Assembly: GCF_000187935.1 (NCBI RefSeq)
Contig: NZ_AEUT02000001.1
Location: 1 to 64,000 of the forward strand
Reading direction: 5' to 3'
Source: Streptococcus parauberis NCFD 2020
GTDB taxonomy: Bacteria > Bacillota > Bacilli > Lactobacillales > Streptococcaceae
Length of the DNA: 64,000 bases
The notes under the pieces are model-generated. The model was not told where the DNA came from. It saw only the letters and a program-made list of their open reading frames with translations, and searched no databases. Of this stretch, positions 15,526 through 25,605 are shown piece by piece. A program made the translations under genes and the position numbers. The number at the start of each line of letters is the position of its first letter. Position 1 is the stretch's first letter.

Positions 15526-16170
15526 TAGTTCAGAAACATATATCTCTTTTGCAATATTTTCGGGGATTATCAAACTTTTATCTTGATATGTAATTAAATA
15601 GGTTTTGGCATAGCTGTCAATACTTTGTAATTCGAAAACTGTTTGGATACTAAGCTGATGGGATTCCAGATATTGAATCAAATGATACTGGTCATGAATA
15701 CGGCTCAATTGGTATTTGCCAGGCTCCGTAATTTGATTTAAGGTTCTTGTATTTATTTCATTTAGAGGTTGATCCTTACGAGGAATAGTTCCTCCATGAG
15801 GACAAAAAACGGGGAAACAAAGACGTTCATCTAGACGATCGATAAAGTTATCAGAAACAGTGTGTTCCAAAACTTCAGCTTCTTGGTGAACTTCCTGAGA
15901 GGTGTAAGATAGTTGTTTAATTAGAAAAACCTCGATCAAGCGATGCTTACGATAGAGATTAGCAATTAATTTTAAGCCTTTATCAGTTAAATAATAACCA
16001 ACTACTTTATCTTTAATAATCCATTCCTGGTTCAGCATTTTTTTTATCATTTCTGATACTGCTGGGGCAGATACTTGCATACCCTGAGCAATCATTTTAT
16101 TAGAAATTTTTGCATTTTCTTGTCCCAGTTCATAGATGCACTTAAGGTAATCTTCTTTATTAGGCGTCAT
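15523..16170 (-). CDS. mtsR: DtxR-family metalloregulator MtsR
   Basis: A 215-residue Mn/Fe-dependent repressor. The winged HTH is at about 7-62 (KISNKMIAQGMQVSAPAVSEMI), metal-binding His/Glu residues lie at about 77-110 (HRLIEVFL, HQEAEVLEH), and the C-terminal 70 residues form an SH3-like domain. It is transcribed away from mtsA across an operator-containing spacer and by homology represses mtsABC when metal is sufficient. An extended -10 (TG-T-TATAAT, minus strand at about 16203) lies upstream. Confidence 0.93.
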   Translation of the reverse strand: MTPNKEDYLKCIYELGQENAKISNKMIAQGMQVSAPAVSEMIKKMLNQEWIIKDKVVGYYLTDKGLKLIANLYRKHRLIEVFLIKQLSYTSQEVHQEAEVLEHTVSDNFIDRLDERLCFPVFCPHGGTIPRKDQPLNEINTRTLNQITEPGKYQLSRIHDQYHLIQYLESHQLSIQTVFELQSIDSYAKTYLITYQDKSLIIPENIAKEIYVSEL

Positions 16171-16229
16171 TTCTCTCTGCCTTTCTCTTATTTATAACCA
16201 TTATTATAACAAATTTTTTGAGAAAAATC

Positions 16230-16284
16230 TTGACAAATGTTGATAAATAATGTAGATTAATAATATAATTAACTATACTTAATT
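16230..16284 (+). promoter_or_regulatory. mtsABC promoter and MtsR-type operator
   Basis: TTGACA at 16230-16235 and TAGATT at 16253-16258, 17 bases apart. The imperfect palindrome AATTAACTATACTTAATT (16267-16284) closely resembles the SloR/MtsR-type operator (TTAACTnnACTTAA) that I recall from streptococci, placed just after the start of transcription. Confidence 0.65.
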
Positions 16285-16313
16285 AATTATATAACTTAAA
16301 TTAAGGAGAAAAA

Positions 16314-17246
16314 ATGAAGAAGAAATTTACTTTTGCTTTGACTGCTGCTTTGTCATTATTCATGCTATCTGCTTGCTCGACTAGTGGTCAACAGGCAAAA
16401 AAAGAAGAAAAATTAAATGTTGTTGCAACTAATTCTGTTATTGCAGATATGACAAAAAATATAGCCGGTAATAAGGTTAATTTGCATAGTATTGTTCCAG
16501 TTGGTCAAGACCCCCATGAGTATGAACCATTACCTGAAGATGTTGAAAAAACAAGTTCGGCGGATTTGATTTTTTACAATGGAATTAACTTAGAAGATGG
16601 TGGACATGCTTGGTTTACTAAATTGATTAAGAATGCCAAAAAAGAAAAAAATAAAGATTATTTTGCGGTATCAGATGGTATTGATGTTATCTATTTAGAG
16701 GGGCAAAATGAAAAAGGTAAAGAAGATCCTCATGCTTGGTTAAATCTTGAAAATGGTATGATTTATTCAAAAAATATTGCTAAGCAATTAATAAAGAAAG
16801 ATCCTAAAAATAAAACTTACTATCAATCTCATTTAAAAAGTTATTTGGCAAAACTAGATAATTTAGATAAAGAAGCTAAATCTAAGTTTGATAAGATACC
16901 AGCAGATAAAAAAATGATTGTAACAAGTGAAGGCTGCTTCAAATATTTCTCTAAAGCCTATGATGTTCCATCAGCATATATTTGGGAAATTAATACAGAA
17001 GAAGAAGGAACACCGAGTCAAATTTCAACTCTCATTGAGAAATTAAAAAAGAAAAAATTATCAGCTATATTTGTTGAATCTAGTGTTGATAGTCGACCTA
17101 TGAAATCTGTTTCTAAGGATAGTGGAATTCCAATTTATTCTGAAATTTTTACAGATTCTGTTGCCAAAAAAGGGAAACCTGGTGATAGTTACTATGCCAT
17201 GATGAAATGGAATTTAGATAAGATTTCAGAAGGTTTATCGAAATAA
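16314..17246 (+). CDS. mtsA: Mn/Fe-binding lipoprotein of the MtsABC transporter
   Basis: A 310-residue cluster A-I solute-binding lipoprotein. The signal peptide ends in lipobox LSAC with Cys21. All four expected metal ligands are at the positions known for S. pyogenes MtsA: H68, H140, E206 and D281. It delivers Mn2+/Fe2+ to the permease; S. uberis calls its homologue MtuA, needed for growth in milk. A hairpin separates it from mtsB and probably sets excess production of the binding protein. Confidence 0.95.
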   Translation: MKKKFTFALTAALSLFMLSACSTSGQQAKKEEKLNVVATNSVIADMTKNIAGNKVNLHSIVPVGQDPHEYEPLPEDVEKTSSADLIFYNGINLEDGGHAWFTKLIKNAKKEKNKDYFAVSDGIDVIYLEGQNEKGKEDPHAWLNLENGMIYSKNIAKQLIKKDPKNKTYYQSHLKSYLAKLDNLDKEAKSKFDKIPADKKMIVTSEGCFKYFSKAYDVPSAYIWEINTEEEGTPSQISTLIEKLKKKKLSAIFVESSVDSRPMKSVSKDSGIPIYSEIFTDSVAKKGKPGDSYYAMMKWNLDKISEGLSK

Positions 17247-17251
17247 TAGCC

Positions 17252-17296
17252 ATAAAGCACAGGAGCTCAAGGGCCATGTGCTTTATTTATTTTTAA
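17252..17296 (+). terminator. intercistronic attenuator between mtsA and mtsB
   Basis: ATAAAGCACA (17252-17261) pairs with TGTGCTTTAT (17277-17286), then a T-rich tail. Partial termination would make mtsA mRNA more abundant than mtsBC. Confidence 0.7.
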
Positions 17297-17306
17297 GGAG
17301 TTTTAT

Positions 17307-18026
17307 ATGATTACAGTTAACAATTTATCAGTTTCTTATCCTGGCAAAATCGAGGCCTTGCAAGATGTTAGCTTATCACTTCCTGGTGGGGGGATAACTG
17401 GCATAATTGGACCAAACGGAGCAGGCAAATCAACATTAATGAAGGCAATATTGGGTCTAATTAATTATTCAGGTCAAGTAAAAATTGATATAGCGGATGC
17501 TAACTCTAAAGCGACAGCTATTGCCTATGTAGAACAAAGAAGTAGTATCGATCTCAATTTCCCAATTACGGTATCTGAGTGTGTCTTATTGGGAACCTAT
17601 GGGAAACTTGAATTTTTTAAAAAAATAAGTAAAGAGGATAGAGAAAAGGTTAGCCATTATTTGGAAAAAGTTGGTTTATTAGAGTTTGAACACCGCCCAA
17701 TCAAAAGTTTATCTGGTGGCCAATTCCAACGGATGCTCTTAGCCAGATGTTTAATTCAAGAAAAAGATTATTTATTTTTGGATGAGCCATTTGCCGGGAT
17801 TGATTCTTTAAGTGAATCAATTATTATTGATCTGTTAAAAAAATTGGCTAGTAAAGGGAAAACAATCTTAATTGTCCACCATGATCTTAGTAAGGTGGAT
17901 TATTACTTTGATCGAGTTATTCTCCTAAATAAGAAATTAGTTACTTATGGGAAGGTAACAGATGTTTTTAATCCCAAATATTTAGAAGAAGCCTATGGTC
18001 ATATGATGGCGGGAGGAGCACTATGA
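17307..18026 (+). CDS. mtsB: ABC transporter ATPase MtsB
   Basis: A 239-residue ATPase of the metal importer: Walker A GPNGAGKS at 35-42, signature LSGGQFQRM, Walker B YLFLDEPF and switch His in VHHDL. SD AAGGAG lies upstream. The last codons overlap the mtsC start (ATGA), so the two are coupled. Confidence 0.95.
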   Translation: MITVNNLSVSYPGKIEALQDVSLSLPGGGITGIIGPNGAGKSTLMKAILGLINYSGQVKIDIADANSKATAIAYVEQRSSIDLNFPITVSECVLLGTYGKLEFFKKISKEDREKVSHYLEKVGLLEFEHRPIKSLSGGQFQRMLLARCLIQEKDYLFLDEPFAGIDSLSESIIIDLLKKLASKGKTILIVHHDLSKVDYYFDRVILLNKKLVTYGKVTDVFNPKYLEEAYGHMMAGGAL

Positions 18027-18853
18027 TTTTTGAAAAATTTTTTAACGGCCTATGCCAATATCATTTTTTGCAAAATGCCTTTATCACGGCCTTAATTATT
18101 GGTATTGTTTCTGGAGTAGTTGGCTGTTTTATTATCCTTCGGTCAATGTCATTAATGGGAGATGCCATTTCTCATGCGGTCTTGCCTGGTGTAGCAATTT
18201 CTTATATTTTAGGGATAAATTTCTTTATTGGCGCGATTGTGTTTGGCCTATTATCCTCATTATTTATTACTTATATTAAAGAAAATAGTATTATCAAAGG
18301 AGATACAGCCATTGGAATTACATTTAGTTCTTTTTTAGCCTTAGGTGTTATCTTAATTGGAATTGCTCAAAGCACAACTAATCTTTTTAGCATACTATTT
18401 GGAAATATCCTAGCAGTTCAAGATAGCGACAAATGGATTACGATTGGCGTATCTTGCTTAGTTCTTTTGACAATTGTGTTGTTTTTCAAAGAACTTCAAT
18501 TAACGTCTTTTGACCCAGTTCTTGCACAAACAATGGGTATCAATGTTTGTGCCTATCATTACTTGTTGATGGTTCTATTAACTTTAGTAGCTGTTACAGC
18601 AATGCAAAGTGTGGGAACAATATTGATTGTAGCTCTATTAATAACACCAGCAGCAACTGCCTATTTATATGTCAATAGCTTGAAAGAGATGTTACTACTA
18701 TCAGCCACTCTTGGTGCAGTCTCTTCTGTATTAGGATTATTTATTGGTTACACCTTTAATATAGCTGCAGGATCAACAATCGTTTTGACAGCTGCTTTCC
18801 TATTTGCCATTAGTTTTTTTATTTCCCCTAAACAAGGGATTTTAAAAAAATAG
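18023..18853 (+). CDS. mtsC: metal ABC transporter permease MtsC
   Basis: A 276-residue ABC-3 family permease with about eight hydrophobic helices and the conserved early segment RSMSLMGDAISHAVLPGVA. Together with MtsA and MtsB it imports Mn/Fe. Start coupled to the mtsB stop; a bidirectional terminator follows at once. Confidence 0.95.
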   Translation: MIFEKFFNGLCQYHFLQNAFITALIIGIVSGVVGCFIILRSMSLMGDAISHAVLPGVAISYILGINFFIGAIVFGLLSSLFITYIKENSIIKGDTAIGITFSSFLALGVILIGIAQSTTNLFSILFGNILAVQDSDKWITIGVSCLVLLTIVLFFKELQLTSFDPVLAQTMGINVCAYHYLLMVLLTLVAVTAMQSVGTILIVALLITPAATAYLYVNSLKEMLLLSATLGAVSSVLGLFIGYTFNIAAGSTIVLTAAFLFAISFFISPKQGILKK

Positions 18854-18854
18854 A

Positions 18855-18894
18855 AAAAGATGATAAGTTACCACATAACTTATCATCTTTTTTC
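18855..18894. terminator. bidirectional terminator between mtsC and ppi
   Basis: AGATGATAAGTT pairs with AACTTATCATCT, flanked by A and T runs on the two sides. Confidence 0.88.
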
Positions 18895-18895
18895 A

Positions 18896-19702
18896 TCAAT
18901 ATTTAAAAGTATAATCTTTGTTGATTTTGATTTCTTTAATAAGAATTTTTTCTTTTGGTTTATCCTTTTCATCGACCTCTGTTTTGGCAATCTTGTCTAC
19001 AACATCCATTCCTGTGATGACCTGGCCAAATACAGTATAGCCACCATCTAGACTGGGATTACCTCCCTTATTATAAGCATCAATAATAGGTTGGGGGTAG
19101 TTGTCACTCGAAAGGGATTTTCCTTGATTGGCTGTATTTTGATTGATGAAAAATTGACTTCCATTGGTATCTGGCCCCGCATTAGCCATGGCTAGGGCAC
19201 CACGGATATTATAAAGGTAAGGTGAGATTTCGTTTGGGAACCCTTGTCCATTATCTTTATCAGGATCTTTGTCATACCAGATTGATTGACCACCGGAACC
19301 ATCGCCCTTGGGATCACCGGTTTGAATCATGAAATCCGAAATGACGCGGTGAAAGCTTAATCCATTGTAATAGCCTTCTTTAGCATGCGTTAAAAAATTT
19401 TCAACCGCTAAAGGCGCTAATTTTGGAAAAAGCTTAATTGTAATGTCACCTTGACTAGTAATTAATGTTACCTCTGCTTGATTTTTATCAACTTTCTCCG
19501 AAAGTTGGGGGAATTTATCAGGGCTAGCTTTTAAAGCTTCCTTGAATTTTTTTTGATAAACTTTTTCTGCACTTTCTCTACTTTTTTGAGCAATTTTATC
19601 ATCAACATATTTATCGCCTTTTATAGCTCTATCAAGATATTGACATCCAGTCAAGGTAGAAATAAATATAATAAATAAACTAATTGATAGCAGTTTTTTC
19701 AT
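18896..19702 (-). CDS. cyclophilin-type peptidyl-prolyl isomerase lipoprotein
   Basis: A 268-residue extracytoplasmic foldase. The signal peptide ends with lipobox LTGC (Cys20), a charged linker covers about 25-70, and the cyclophilin domain starts at TLITSQGDITIKLF. Active-site motifs FHRVISDFMIQTGDP and GSQFFI are present. It resembles streptococcal SlrA/PpiA-type lipoproteins that assist folding of secreted proteins. Confidence 0.9.
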   Translation of the reverse strand: MKKLLSISLFIIFISTLTGCQYLDRAIKGDKYVDDKIAQKSRESAEKVYQKKFKEALKASPDKFPQLSEKVDKNQAEVTLITSQGDITIKLFPKLAPLAVENFLTHAKEGYYNGLSFHRVISDFMIQTGDPKGDGSGGQSIWYDKDPDKDNGQGFPNEISPYLYNIRGALAMANAGPDTNGSQFFINQNTANQGKSLSSDNYPQPIIDAYNKGGNPSLDGGYTVFGQVITGMDVVDKIAKTEVDEKDKPKEKILIKEIKINKDYTFKY

Positions 19703-19922
19703 AGAAACTCCTTAGAAATGTTTTCTTTTATTTTACCATATAAAACATAAAGAAAACTAAAATCATTCGTCATTTAAGTTGAAATTATGCGTTTTATCTC
19801 ATGTTTTTTTTAATATTAATAAGTAGTTGCAAGAAAATACAATTAAGGGTATCAGTATATTCTCAAAATTAATTGAATCTTGTTCGTATTTCATAATTAT
19901 TGAAAAATGGTATAATGATTTT

Positions 19923-22331
19923 ATGACTAAACGAAATACACAAAGAAAAGGCGCAAAACCTAAGCGTCTAACCAAAGCAGAAATCGAAAAACAACGAGCC
20001 ATTAAACGGATGATATTCTCCGTTTTAACTGGACTTGTCTTAATTTTTGCTGCTATTAGATTAGGAATTTTTGGTGTTACAGCTTATAATGTTATCCGTT
20101 TTATGGTAGGTAGCTTAGCTTATCTCTTTATTGGTGCACTTTTTATTTACTTATTTTTTTTCAAATGGTTACAAAAGCAAGAGGGCTTAATTGCTGGTTT
20201 TGTCATTCTTTTTTTGGGACTTTTAATTGAATGGCATGCTTACCTCTTCACATTTAGTCTTATGAAGGGCAAAGAAATTTTTTCAGAAACAGCCCGGTTA
20301 ATTATGAGCGACCTCTTACAGTTTAAAGTTCATTCTTTCCTAGGTGGAGGTATGATTGGAGCCCTTCTATACAAACCAGTTTCCTTTTTATTTTCTAATA
20401 TTGGCTCATTTTTCATTGGTGGCTTGGTTATCCTTTTAGGGCTCTTTTTGATGACTCCTTGGGACGTTTATGACATCAGCAATTTTGTGAAGTTACAAAT
20501 GCAAAACTTACTTGAAAAGCATCATGCAGCTAAAGAGCTCCGCTATATCAAAAAAGAAGAAGAAAAAGCGAGAGCTGAAGAATTTCGTTTGCAAGAGGAG
20601 GCTTTACTTGAGAATAATCCAAATCAAAGAGCTGTAGATATAGAGACTGGTGAAATTCTAGATGGTCAGATGGCTGGAATGATGGATCCATTGGCGGTCG
20701 AGCAAATGCCACTGGCTGAGCCAGAGATAATTGCTTATGAGTCGCATCCAGAAGATTTGGGTGTAATTGAAATGGATCAATTTGATGAGCAAGATTCGAT
20801 GTTAGAATCTTATCCCATTCCTGAAGCTACTGATCAAATGACCATTGATGATGAGCTATTTGACGATGAGCCAGTCGAAGTTGACTTTACTCCGAAAGCT
20901 AATTTACTTTATAAATTACCAACAATTGACCTGTTTGCACCTGATAAACCAAAAAATCAGTCTAAAGAAAAGAATTTGGTTCGCAAAAACATCACTGTTT
21001 TAGAAGAAACTTTCAAAAGTTTTGGAATTGATGTGAAAGTGGAACGTGCTGAAATTGGACCATCTGTAACAAAATATGAAATTAAACCAGCAGTCGGTGT
21101 TCGGGTTAACCGTATTTCAAACTTAGCGGATGACTTGGCTTTAGCTTTAGCTGCTAAAGATGTCCGTATTGAAGCTCCTATTCCAGGGAAATCTTTAGTC
21201 GGAATTGAAGTACCTAATTCAGAAATTGCCACAGTTTCCTTCCGTGAGCTTTGGGAACAATCTAATACTAGTGATGATAAATTACTTGAAGTACCACTTG
21301 GTAAAGCTGTTAATGGTATGGCTCGCTCCTTTGACTTAACAAAAATGCCTCATCTTCTGGTAGCAGGGTCAACTGGATCTGGTAAATCTGTTGCTGTTAA
21401 TGGGATTATTTCAAGTATTTTGATGAAAGCTCGACCTGATCAAGTAAAATTCTTAATGGTCGATCCAAAAATGGTTGAATTATCAGTTTATAATGATATT
21501 CCTCATCTATTAATTCCTGTTGTTACTAACCCCCGCAAAGCAAGTAAAGCTTTACAAAAGGTTGTTGATGAAATGGAAAATCGTTATGAACTCTTTAGTA
21601 AAGTTGGTGTCAGAAATATTGCTGGTTATAATGGAAAAGTTGAAGATTATAATGCACAATCTGAACAAAAGCAAATTCCCTTACCATTGATTGTGGTTAT
21701 TGTTGATGAGTTGGCTGACTTAATGATGGTAGCAAGTAAAGAAGTTGAAGATGCTATTATTCGATTAGGACAAAAAGCTCGTGCTGCTGGTATTCACATG
21801 ATATTAGCAACTCAAAGACCATCAGTTGACGTTATTTCTGGTTTAATTAAAGCTAACGTTCCTTCGCGTATTGCCTTTGCAGTTTCCTCTGGGACAGATA
21901 GTCGGACTATTCTTGATGAGAATGGTGCAGAAAAACTTTTAGGTCGAGGAGACATGCTCTTTAAACCAATTGATGAGAACCATCCGGTTCGTCTTCAGGG
22001 TTCATTTATTTCAGATGATGATGTTGAACGAATTGTTGGCTTCATCAAAGATCAAGCTGAAGCAGATTATGATGATGCCTTTGATCCTGGAGAAGTGACA
22101 GAAATTGACATGGGTAATGGCTCATCTGGTGATTCCAATGAGGGCGATCCGTTATTTGAAGATGCAAAAGCATTAGTCCTTGAAACCCAAAAAGCTTCGG
22201 CTTCTATGATTCAACGACGTTTGTCAGTTGGATTTAACCGAGCAACCCGTTTGATGGATGAATTAGAAGAAGCAGGCGTTATTGGACCTGCAGAAGGAAC
22301 TAAACCAAGAAAAGTTCTGCAAACAAATTAA
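19923..22331 (+). CDS. ftsK: DNA translocase FtsK
   Basis: An 802-residue septal DNA pump. Four to five membrane helices lie at about 30-175, then an acidic linker, the alpha/beta motor with Walker [10 protein letters not shown] and Walker [10 protein letters not shown], and the gamma winged-helix domain at the C-terminus that reads polar sequences. I start it at ATG 19923 ([10 protein letters not shown]); the longer frame begins at a TTG with no ribosome site. TATAAT at 19911-19916 is only 6 bases before this ATG, so the mRNA may be leaderless. Confidence 0.93.
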   Translation: MTKRNTQRKGAKPKRLTKAEIEKQRAIKRMIFSVLTGLVLIFAAIRLGIFGVTAYNVIRFMVGSLAYLFIGALFIYLFFFKWLQKQEGLIAGFVILFLGLLIEWHAYLFTFSLMKGKEIFSETARLIMSDLLQFKVHSFLGGGMIGALLYKPVSFLFSNIGSFFIGGLVILLGLFLMTPWDVYDISNFVKLQMQNLLEKHHAAKELRYIKKEEEKARAEEFRLQEEALLENNPNQRAVDIETGEILDGQMAGMMDPLAVEQMPLAEPEIIAYESHPEDLGVIEMDQFDEQDSMLESYPIPEATDQMTIDDELFDDEPVEVDFTPKANLLYKLPTIDLFAPDKPKNQSKEKNLVRKNITVLEETFKSFGIDVKVERAEIGPSVTKYEIKPAVGVRVNRISNLADDLALALAAKDVRIEAPIPGKSLVGIEVPNSEIATVSFRELWEQSNTSDDKLLEVPLGKAVNGMARSFDLTKMPHLLVAGSTGSGKSVAVNGIISSILMKARPDQVKFLMVDPKMVELSVYNDIPHLLIPVVTNPRKASKALQKVVDEMENRYELFSKVGVRNIAGYNGKVEDYNAQSEQKQIPLPLIVVIVDELADLMMVASKEVEDAIIRLGQKARAAGIHMILATQRPSVDVISGLIKANVPSRIAFAVSSGTDSRTILDENGAEKLLGRGDMLFKPIDENHPVRLQGSFISDDDVERIVGFIKDQAEADYDDAFDPGEVTEIDMGNGSSGDSNEGDPLFEDAKALVLETQKASASMIQRRLSVGFNRATRLMDELEEAGVIGPAEGTKPRKVLQTN

Positions 22332-22360
22332 AAACCTTGAGTTATGCTCAAGGTTTTTTT
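22330..22360. terminator. bidirectional terminator after ftsK
   Basis: AAACCTTGAG pairs with CTCAAGGTTT with a long T run; the convergent DUF3397 gene ends inside it. Confidence 0.85.
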
Positions 22361-22709
22361 AGATGATAAAGACTGCAATAACTAGTAAAAAATAAGTAAA
22401 AAAAGTGACTAAAAAACCAATACGCCAAAAAAGTTTAATAAATCTTGGATAGGTGAACCTTTGAACTTTAATTACTAATACTAAGCAAATGACGATAGAT
22501 AAAATAGCCATCAAAATTAAGTAGTAGGGAAGGAAGGTGTGAGTGAAAAATTTTCCTGAAACTAAAGCAATCTCCAGAATAAATAATAATAGAGCTAAAT
22601 CAGGAAATTTTAATCCATACCGTCCTAATTTAAAGGTAGAAACGATAATGTATGAAAAAATTGGTGTTAAAAAAATGAAGGCTAAGGCCACTAATTTATA
22701 TGTTATCAT
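22359..22709 (-). CDS. DUF3397 family membrane protein
   Basis: A 116-residue protein made of four hydrophobic helices, with conserved-looking KFPDLALLLF and RFTYPRFIKLFWR segments. This matches the Firmicute DUF3397 family of unknown function. It stands alone between ftsK and the divergent baeRF-like gene. Confidence 0.75.
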   Translation of the reverse strand: MITYKLVALAFIFLTPIFSYIIVSTFKLGRYGLKFPDLALLLFILEIALVSGKFFTHTFLPYYLILMAILSIVICLVLVIKVQRFTYPRFIKLFWRIGFLVTFFTYFLLVIAVFII

Positions 22710-22890
22710 AAAATAATTTTATACTCTTTCGTTGTGATTGTAAACTATTTCTTCCATCTTAAAATATGATAGCAAGATAATGATGACCACTCGAAATAAA
22801 AAATGTAAGGTCACTTATGTTTTTTGTTAGGAAAAAGATGTTTCATATGTTACGATTATTATATAACAAAAATAAGTAAAGGAGAAATAT

Positions 22891-23991
22891 ATGGAACAGT
22901 TAAATCAATTTCCGCATCCTGACTTACTCGTTGAGGATCGCCAGTTTATTACAATTACTATAGATTTAGATCCCTTATCTGCTTATTCTGAAAAGGATAG
23001 TCTTATTTTAGACAATTATCTGAAAGAAGCCAGTCAATTAACTGACAAATTGGAAAAAGAATGGCAAAAACAAGTTGCAGAGGTAAAAAATAATGCTCGA
23101 ACTATTCTAACAGGCAGTGGGAGTCTAGTTCTATACATTACTAAAGATAATTCTTTTTACTATCAAATTGATAACCCAGTAGTTAACGGAATTGTTTTAG
23201 GTCCTGCGCCTTATCTTAAACCATTGATTGAGCAATTCCAATTTGCATATGAATTCCATTTACTTGTCTTAAATCAAGAACAAGCTCGTTTGTTTAAACT
23301 TGGAATGAGCTCACTGAAAGAAATCAAAGATAAACCATGGCCAATAAGTTTAACGCAAGCTTTAGGTGAGGAAATCGTTGGTGGTGAATTAAACCACAGT
23401 AGCTTTGGTGGCCAAGGTGGAAATGGACAACACAGTTTCCATGGACATAATGATACAAGTAGTGAAAAAGAAATTGACCGTAATAATTTCTTCCGCTTTG
23501 TGGATAAATCTTTAATTGATTATTTTGGTCAAGAAGAAAATAATCAGACTATCTTATATGCACTTCCAGAAAATCAGGCTGCTTACCGTGCTATTAATAA
23601 ATATAAGGGATTAATGGATTTCGGCATTGAACAATCAGCAGCCAAAATTTCTGATGAAGATATTGCAAAACAAGGTCAAGCATTTATAACTGACTTAAAC
23701 ACAAATAATTATTCTGATCTTGTCAATCGTTTTAATGAAACAAGCCCAAAAAATAAAGTAGATAATGACTTAGCAGAAATCAAAACGTTAGCATTTGAAA
23801 ACCGAATCGCTGAGTTATTGATTGTAAAAGATGACCAAGGGAACTATTTGGTGGTCGGAAATGATAATGATAAAGCTATTGACCTACGACTTATTGTGGT
23901 AGAAGTGCTAAAATCTTCAGGAAAAATTTATGTCATTACTGAGGATGAAGCTGCAGAAGGCTTGACAATTAGTGCACGCACTCGTTATTAA
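22891..23991 (+). CDS. baeRF-family (bacterial aeRF1-like) protein
   Basis: A 366-residue soluble protein. The alternation of a degenerate N-terminal domain, a middle region with VLNQEQARLFKLGM, a Gly/His/Asn-rich insertion (about 165-190), and a C-terminal segment ending KIYVITEDEAAEGL matches bacterial proteins related to archaeo-eukaryotic release factor 1. Such proteins are suspected ribosome-linked factors, but their role is unproved. SD AAGGAG; long palindromic terminator downstream. Confidence 0.65.
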   Translation: MEQLNQFPHPDLLVEDRQFITITIDLDPLSAYSEKDSLILDNYLKEASQLTDKLEKEWQKQVAEVKNNARTILTGSGSLVLYITKDNSFYYQIDNPVVNGIVLGPAPYLKPLIEQFQFAYEFHLLVLNQEQARLFKLGMSSLKEIKDKPWPISLTQALGEEIVGGELNHSSFGGQGGNGQHSFHGHNDTSSEKEIDRNNFFRFVDKSLIDYFGQEENNQTILYALPENQAAYRAINKYKGLMDFGIEQSAAKISDEDIAKQGQAFITDLNTNNYSDLVNRFNETSPKNKVDNDLAEIKTLAFENRIAELLIVKDDQGNYLVVGNDNDKAIDLRLIVVEVLKSSGKIYVITEDEAAEGLTISARTRY

Positions 23992-24028
23992 GTCCGATAT
24001 TTTGAAGCATTAATCAGGCCAATCTTTA

Positions 24029-24071
24029 GAGTATACCAAGTCTAAGCTTAGACTTGGTATACTCCTTTTTT
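24029..24071 (+). terminator. terminator with perfect 36-base palindrome
   Basis: Arms 24029-24046 and 24047-24064 are exact complements (18 bp), followed by seven T. Confidence 0.92.
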
Positions 24072-24128
24072 TATGTAAGTAATAATAAATTTCGTAAACA
24101 ATTTTTTATATTATTCCGTGTAAATGTC

Positions 24129-24156
24129 TTGATTTTTTTCTCAAAGTAGGTATAAT
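24129..24156 (+). promoter_or_regulatory. rplK-rplA promoter
   Basis: TTGATT (24129-24134), 16 bases, TATAAT (24151-24156); transcription would start near 24163. Confidence 0.7.
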
Positions 24157-24180
24157 AGTAAGGTATGCTATAAGCATATC

Positions 24181-24218
24181 TGTGGGAGGTAAAAATCTTA
24201 GTTACCGCCAAAACCACA
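24181..24218 (+). promoter_or_regulatory. L1-binding autoregulatory leader of rplK-rplA
   Basis: TGTGG (24181-24185) pairs with CCACA (24214-24218), and inside it GGTAA pairs with TTACC, leaving asymmetric purine-rich internal loops. This is the shape of the L1-binding mRNA target known in front of L11-L1 operons, which mimics the L1 site in 23S rRNA. Confidence 0.65.
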
Positions 24219-24236
24219 ACAGGAGGATTTTTAAAA

Positions 24237-24662
24237 ATGGCTAAAAAAGTCGAAAAACTTGTAAAACTTCAAATCCCTGCTGGTAAAGCTACACCAGCTC
24301 CACCAGTTGGACCAGCTCTTGGTCAAGCAGGTATTAACATCATGGGATTCACTAAAGAATTTAATGCTCGTACAGCTGACCAAGCTGGCATGATCATCCC
24401 AGTTGTTATCTCAGTTTATGAAGATAAATCATTTGATTTCATCACTAAAACACCACCAGCTGCTATTCTTTTGAAAAAAGCTGCAGGTGTTGAAAAAGGA
24501 TCAGGTACACCTAACTCAACTAAAGTTGCAACAGTAACTCGTGCACAAGTACAAGAAATTGCTGAAACTAAGATGCCAGATTTAAACGCTGCAAACATCG
24601 AGTCTGCAATGCGTATGATCGAAGGTACTGCTCGTTCTATGGGATTCACAATCGCTGAATAA
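24237..24662 (+). CDS. rplK: ribosomal protein L11
   Basis: A 141-residue 50S protein of the GTPase-associated centre. The Pro-rich N-terminus ([17 protein letters not shown]) and the C-terminal RNA-binding domain are intact. Strong SD AGGAGG. Codon use is of the highly expressed kind. First gene of the L11-L1 operon. Confidence 0.99.
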   Translation: MAKKVEKLVKLQIPAGKATPAPPVGPALGQAGINIMGFTKEFNARTADQAGMIIPVVISVYEDKSFDFITKTPPAAILLKKAAGVEKGSGTPNSTKVATVTRAQVQEIAETKMPDLNAANIESAMRMIEGTARSMGFTIAE

Positions 24663-24681
24663 TCAGTAACTGTCCCTATTA

Positions 24682-24719
24682 CCCGCACGACTTCATCATA
24701 ATTTGATGAGTGACGTGGG
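24682..24719 (+). other. hairpin between rplK and rplA
   Basis: CCGCACG pairs with CGTGG and inside it TCATCA with TGATGA. No T tail follows, so it is more likely an mRNA stability or processing element than a terminator. Confidence 0.5.
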
Positions 24720-24767
24720 AGATTTTAAATCAAATCGATATGACCACATTACAAGGAGAATTTTAAA

Positions 24768-25457
24768 ATGGCTAAAAAAAGCAAACAAATGCGTGCAGCA
24801 CTTGAAAAAGTTGACAGCACAAAAGCATACAGCGTAGAAGAAGCTGTAGCATTAATTAAAGAAACTAACTTCGCTAAATTTGATGCATCTGTAGAAGTTG
24901 CATACAACTTGAACATTGATGTTCGTAAAGCTGACCAACAAATCCGTGGTGCAATGGTATTGCCAAACGGAACTGGTAAAACTCAACGTGTACTTGTTTT
25001 TGCACGTGGTGCCAAAGCTGAAGAAGCAAAAGCTGCTGGAGCAGACTTCGTTGGTGAAGATGACCTAGTTGCTAAAATCAATGGTGGATGGCTTGATTTT
25101 GATGTTGTTATTGCAACACCAGATATGATGGCTATCGTTGGACGTCTTGGACGTGTCCTTGGACCTCGTAACTTGATGCCAAACCCTAAAACTGGTACTG
25201 TAACTATGGATGTTACTAAAGCAGTTGAAGAATCAAAAGGTGGTAAAATTACTTACCGTGCTGACAAAGCTGGTAACGTACAAGCTATCATCGGTAAAGT
25301 ATCATTTGACGCTGATAAATTAGTTGAAAACTTTAAAGCATTTAACGATATTATGGTTAAATCTAAACCATCAACAGCTAAAGGTACTTACATGACAAAT
25401 CTTGCTATCACATCTACTCAAGGTGTTGGTATCAAAGTTGACCCATCAACAATGTAA
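24768..25457 (+). CDS. rplA: ribosomal protein L1
   Basis: A 229-residue stalk-base protein with the family stretch [17 protein letters not shown] intact. In bacteria L1 also represses its own operon by binding the mRNA leader; a suitable hairpin exists upstream of rplK. SD AAGGAG. Followed by a terminator with a UUCG loop. Confidence 0.99.
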   Translation: MAKKSKQMRAALEKVDSTKAYSVEEAVALIKETNFAKFDASVEVAYNLNIDVRKADQQIRGAMVLPNGTGKTQRVLVFARGAKAEEAKAAGADFVGEDDLVAKINGGWLDFDVVIATPDMMAIVGRLGRVLGPRNLMPNPKTGTVTMDVTKAVEESKGGKITYRADKAGNVQAIIGKVSFDADKLVENFKAFNDIMVKSKPSTAKGTYMTNLAITSTQGVGIKVDPSTM

Positions 25458-25463
25458 TAAAAC

Positions 25464-25489
25464 AAGCTATCTTCGGATAGCTTTTTTTA
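25464..25489 (+). terminator. rplA terminator with UUCG tetraloop
   Basis: AGCTATC-TTCG-GATAGCT followed by seven T. Confidence 0.93.
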
Positions 25490-25605
25490 GTCTAGTAAAT
25501 TTAGAAATTTAGTCAAGTAATTTTGTTATATCGGACTGAGATTGAACTGTCAAAAACTAAATAATTATGGTAGAATAGTAAGGACAAAATAAGGAGATAA
25601 GTAAA

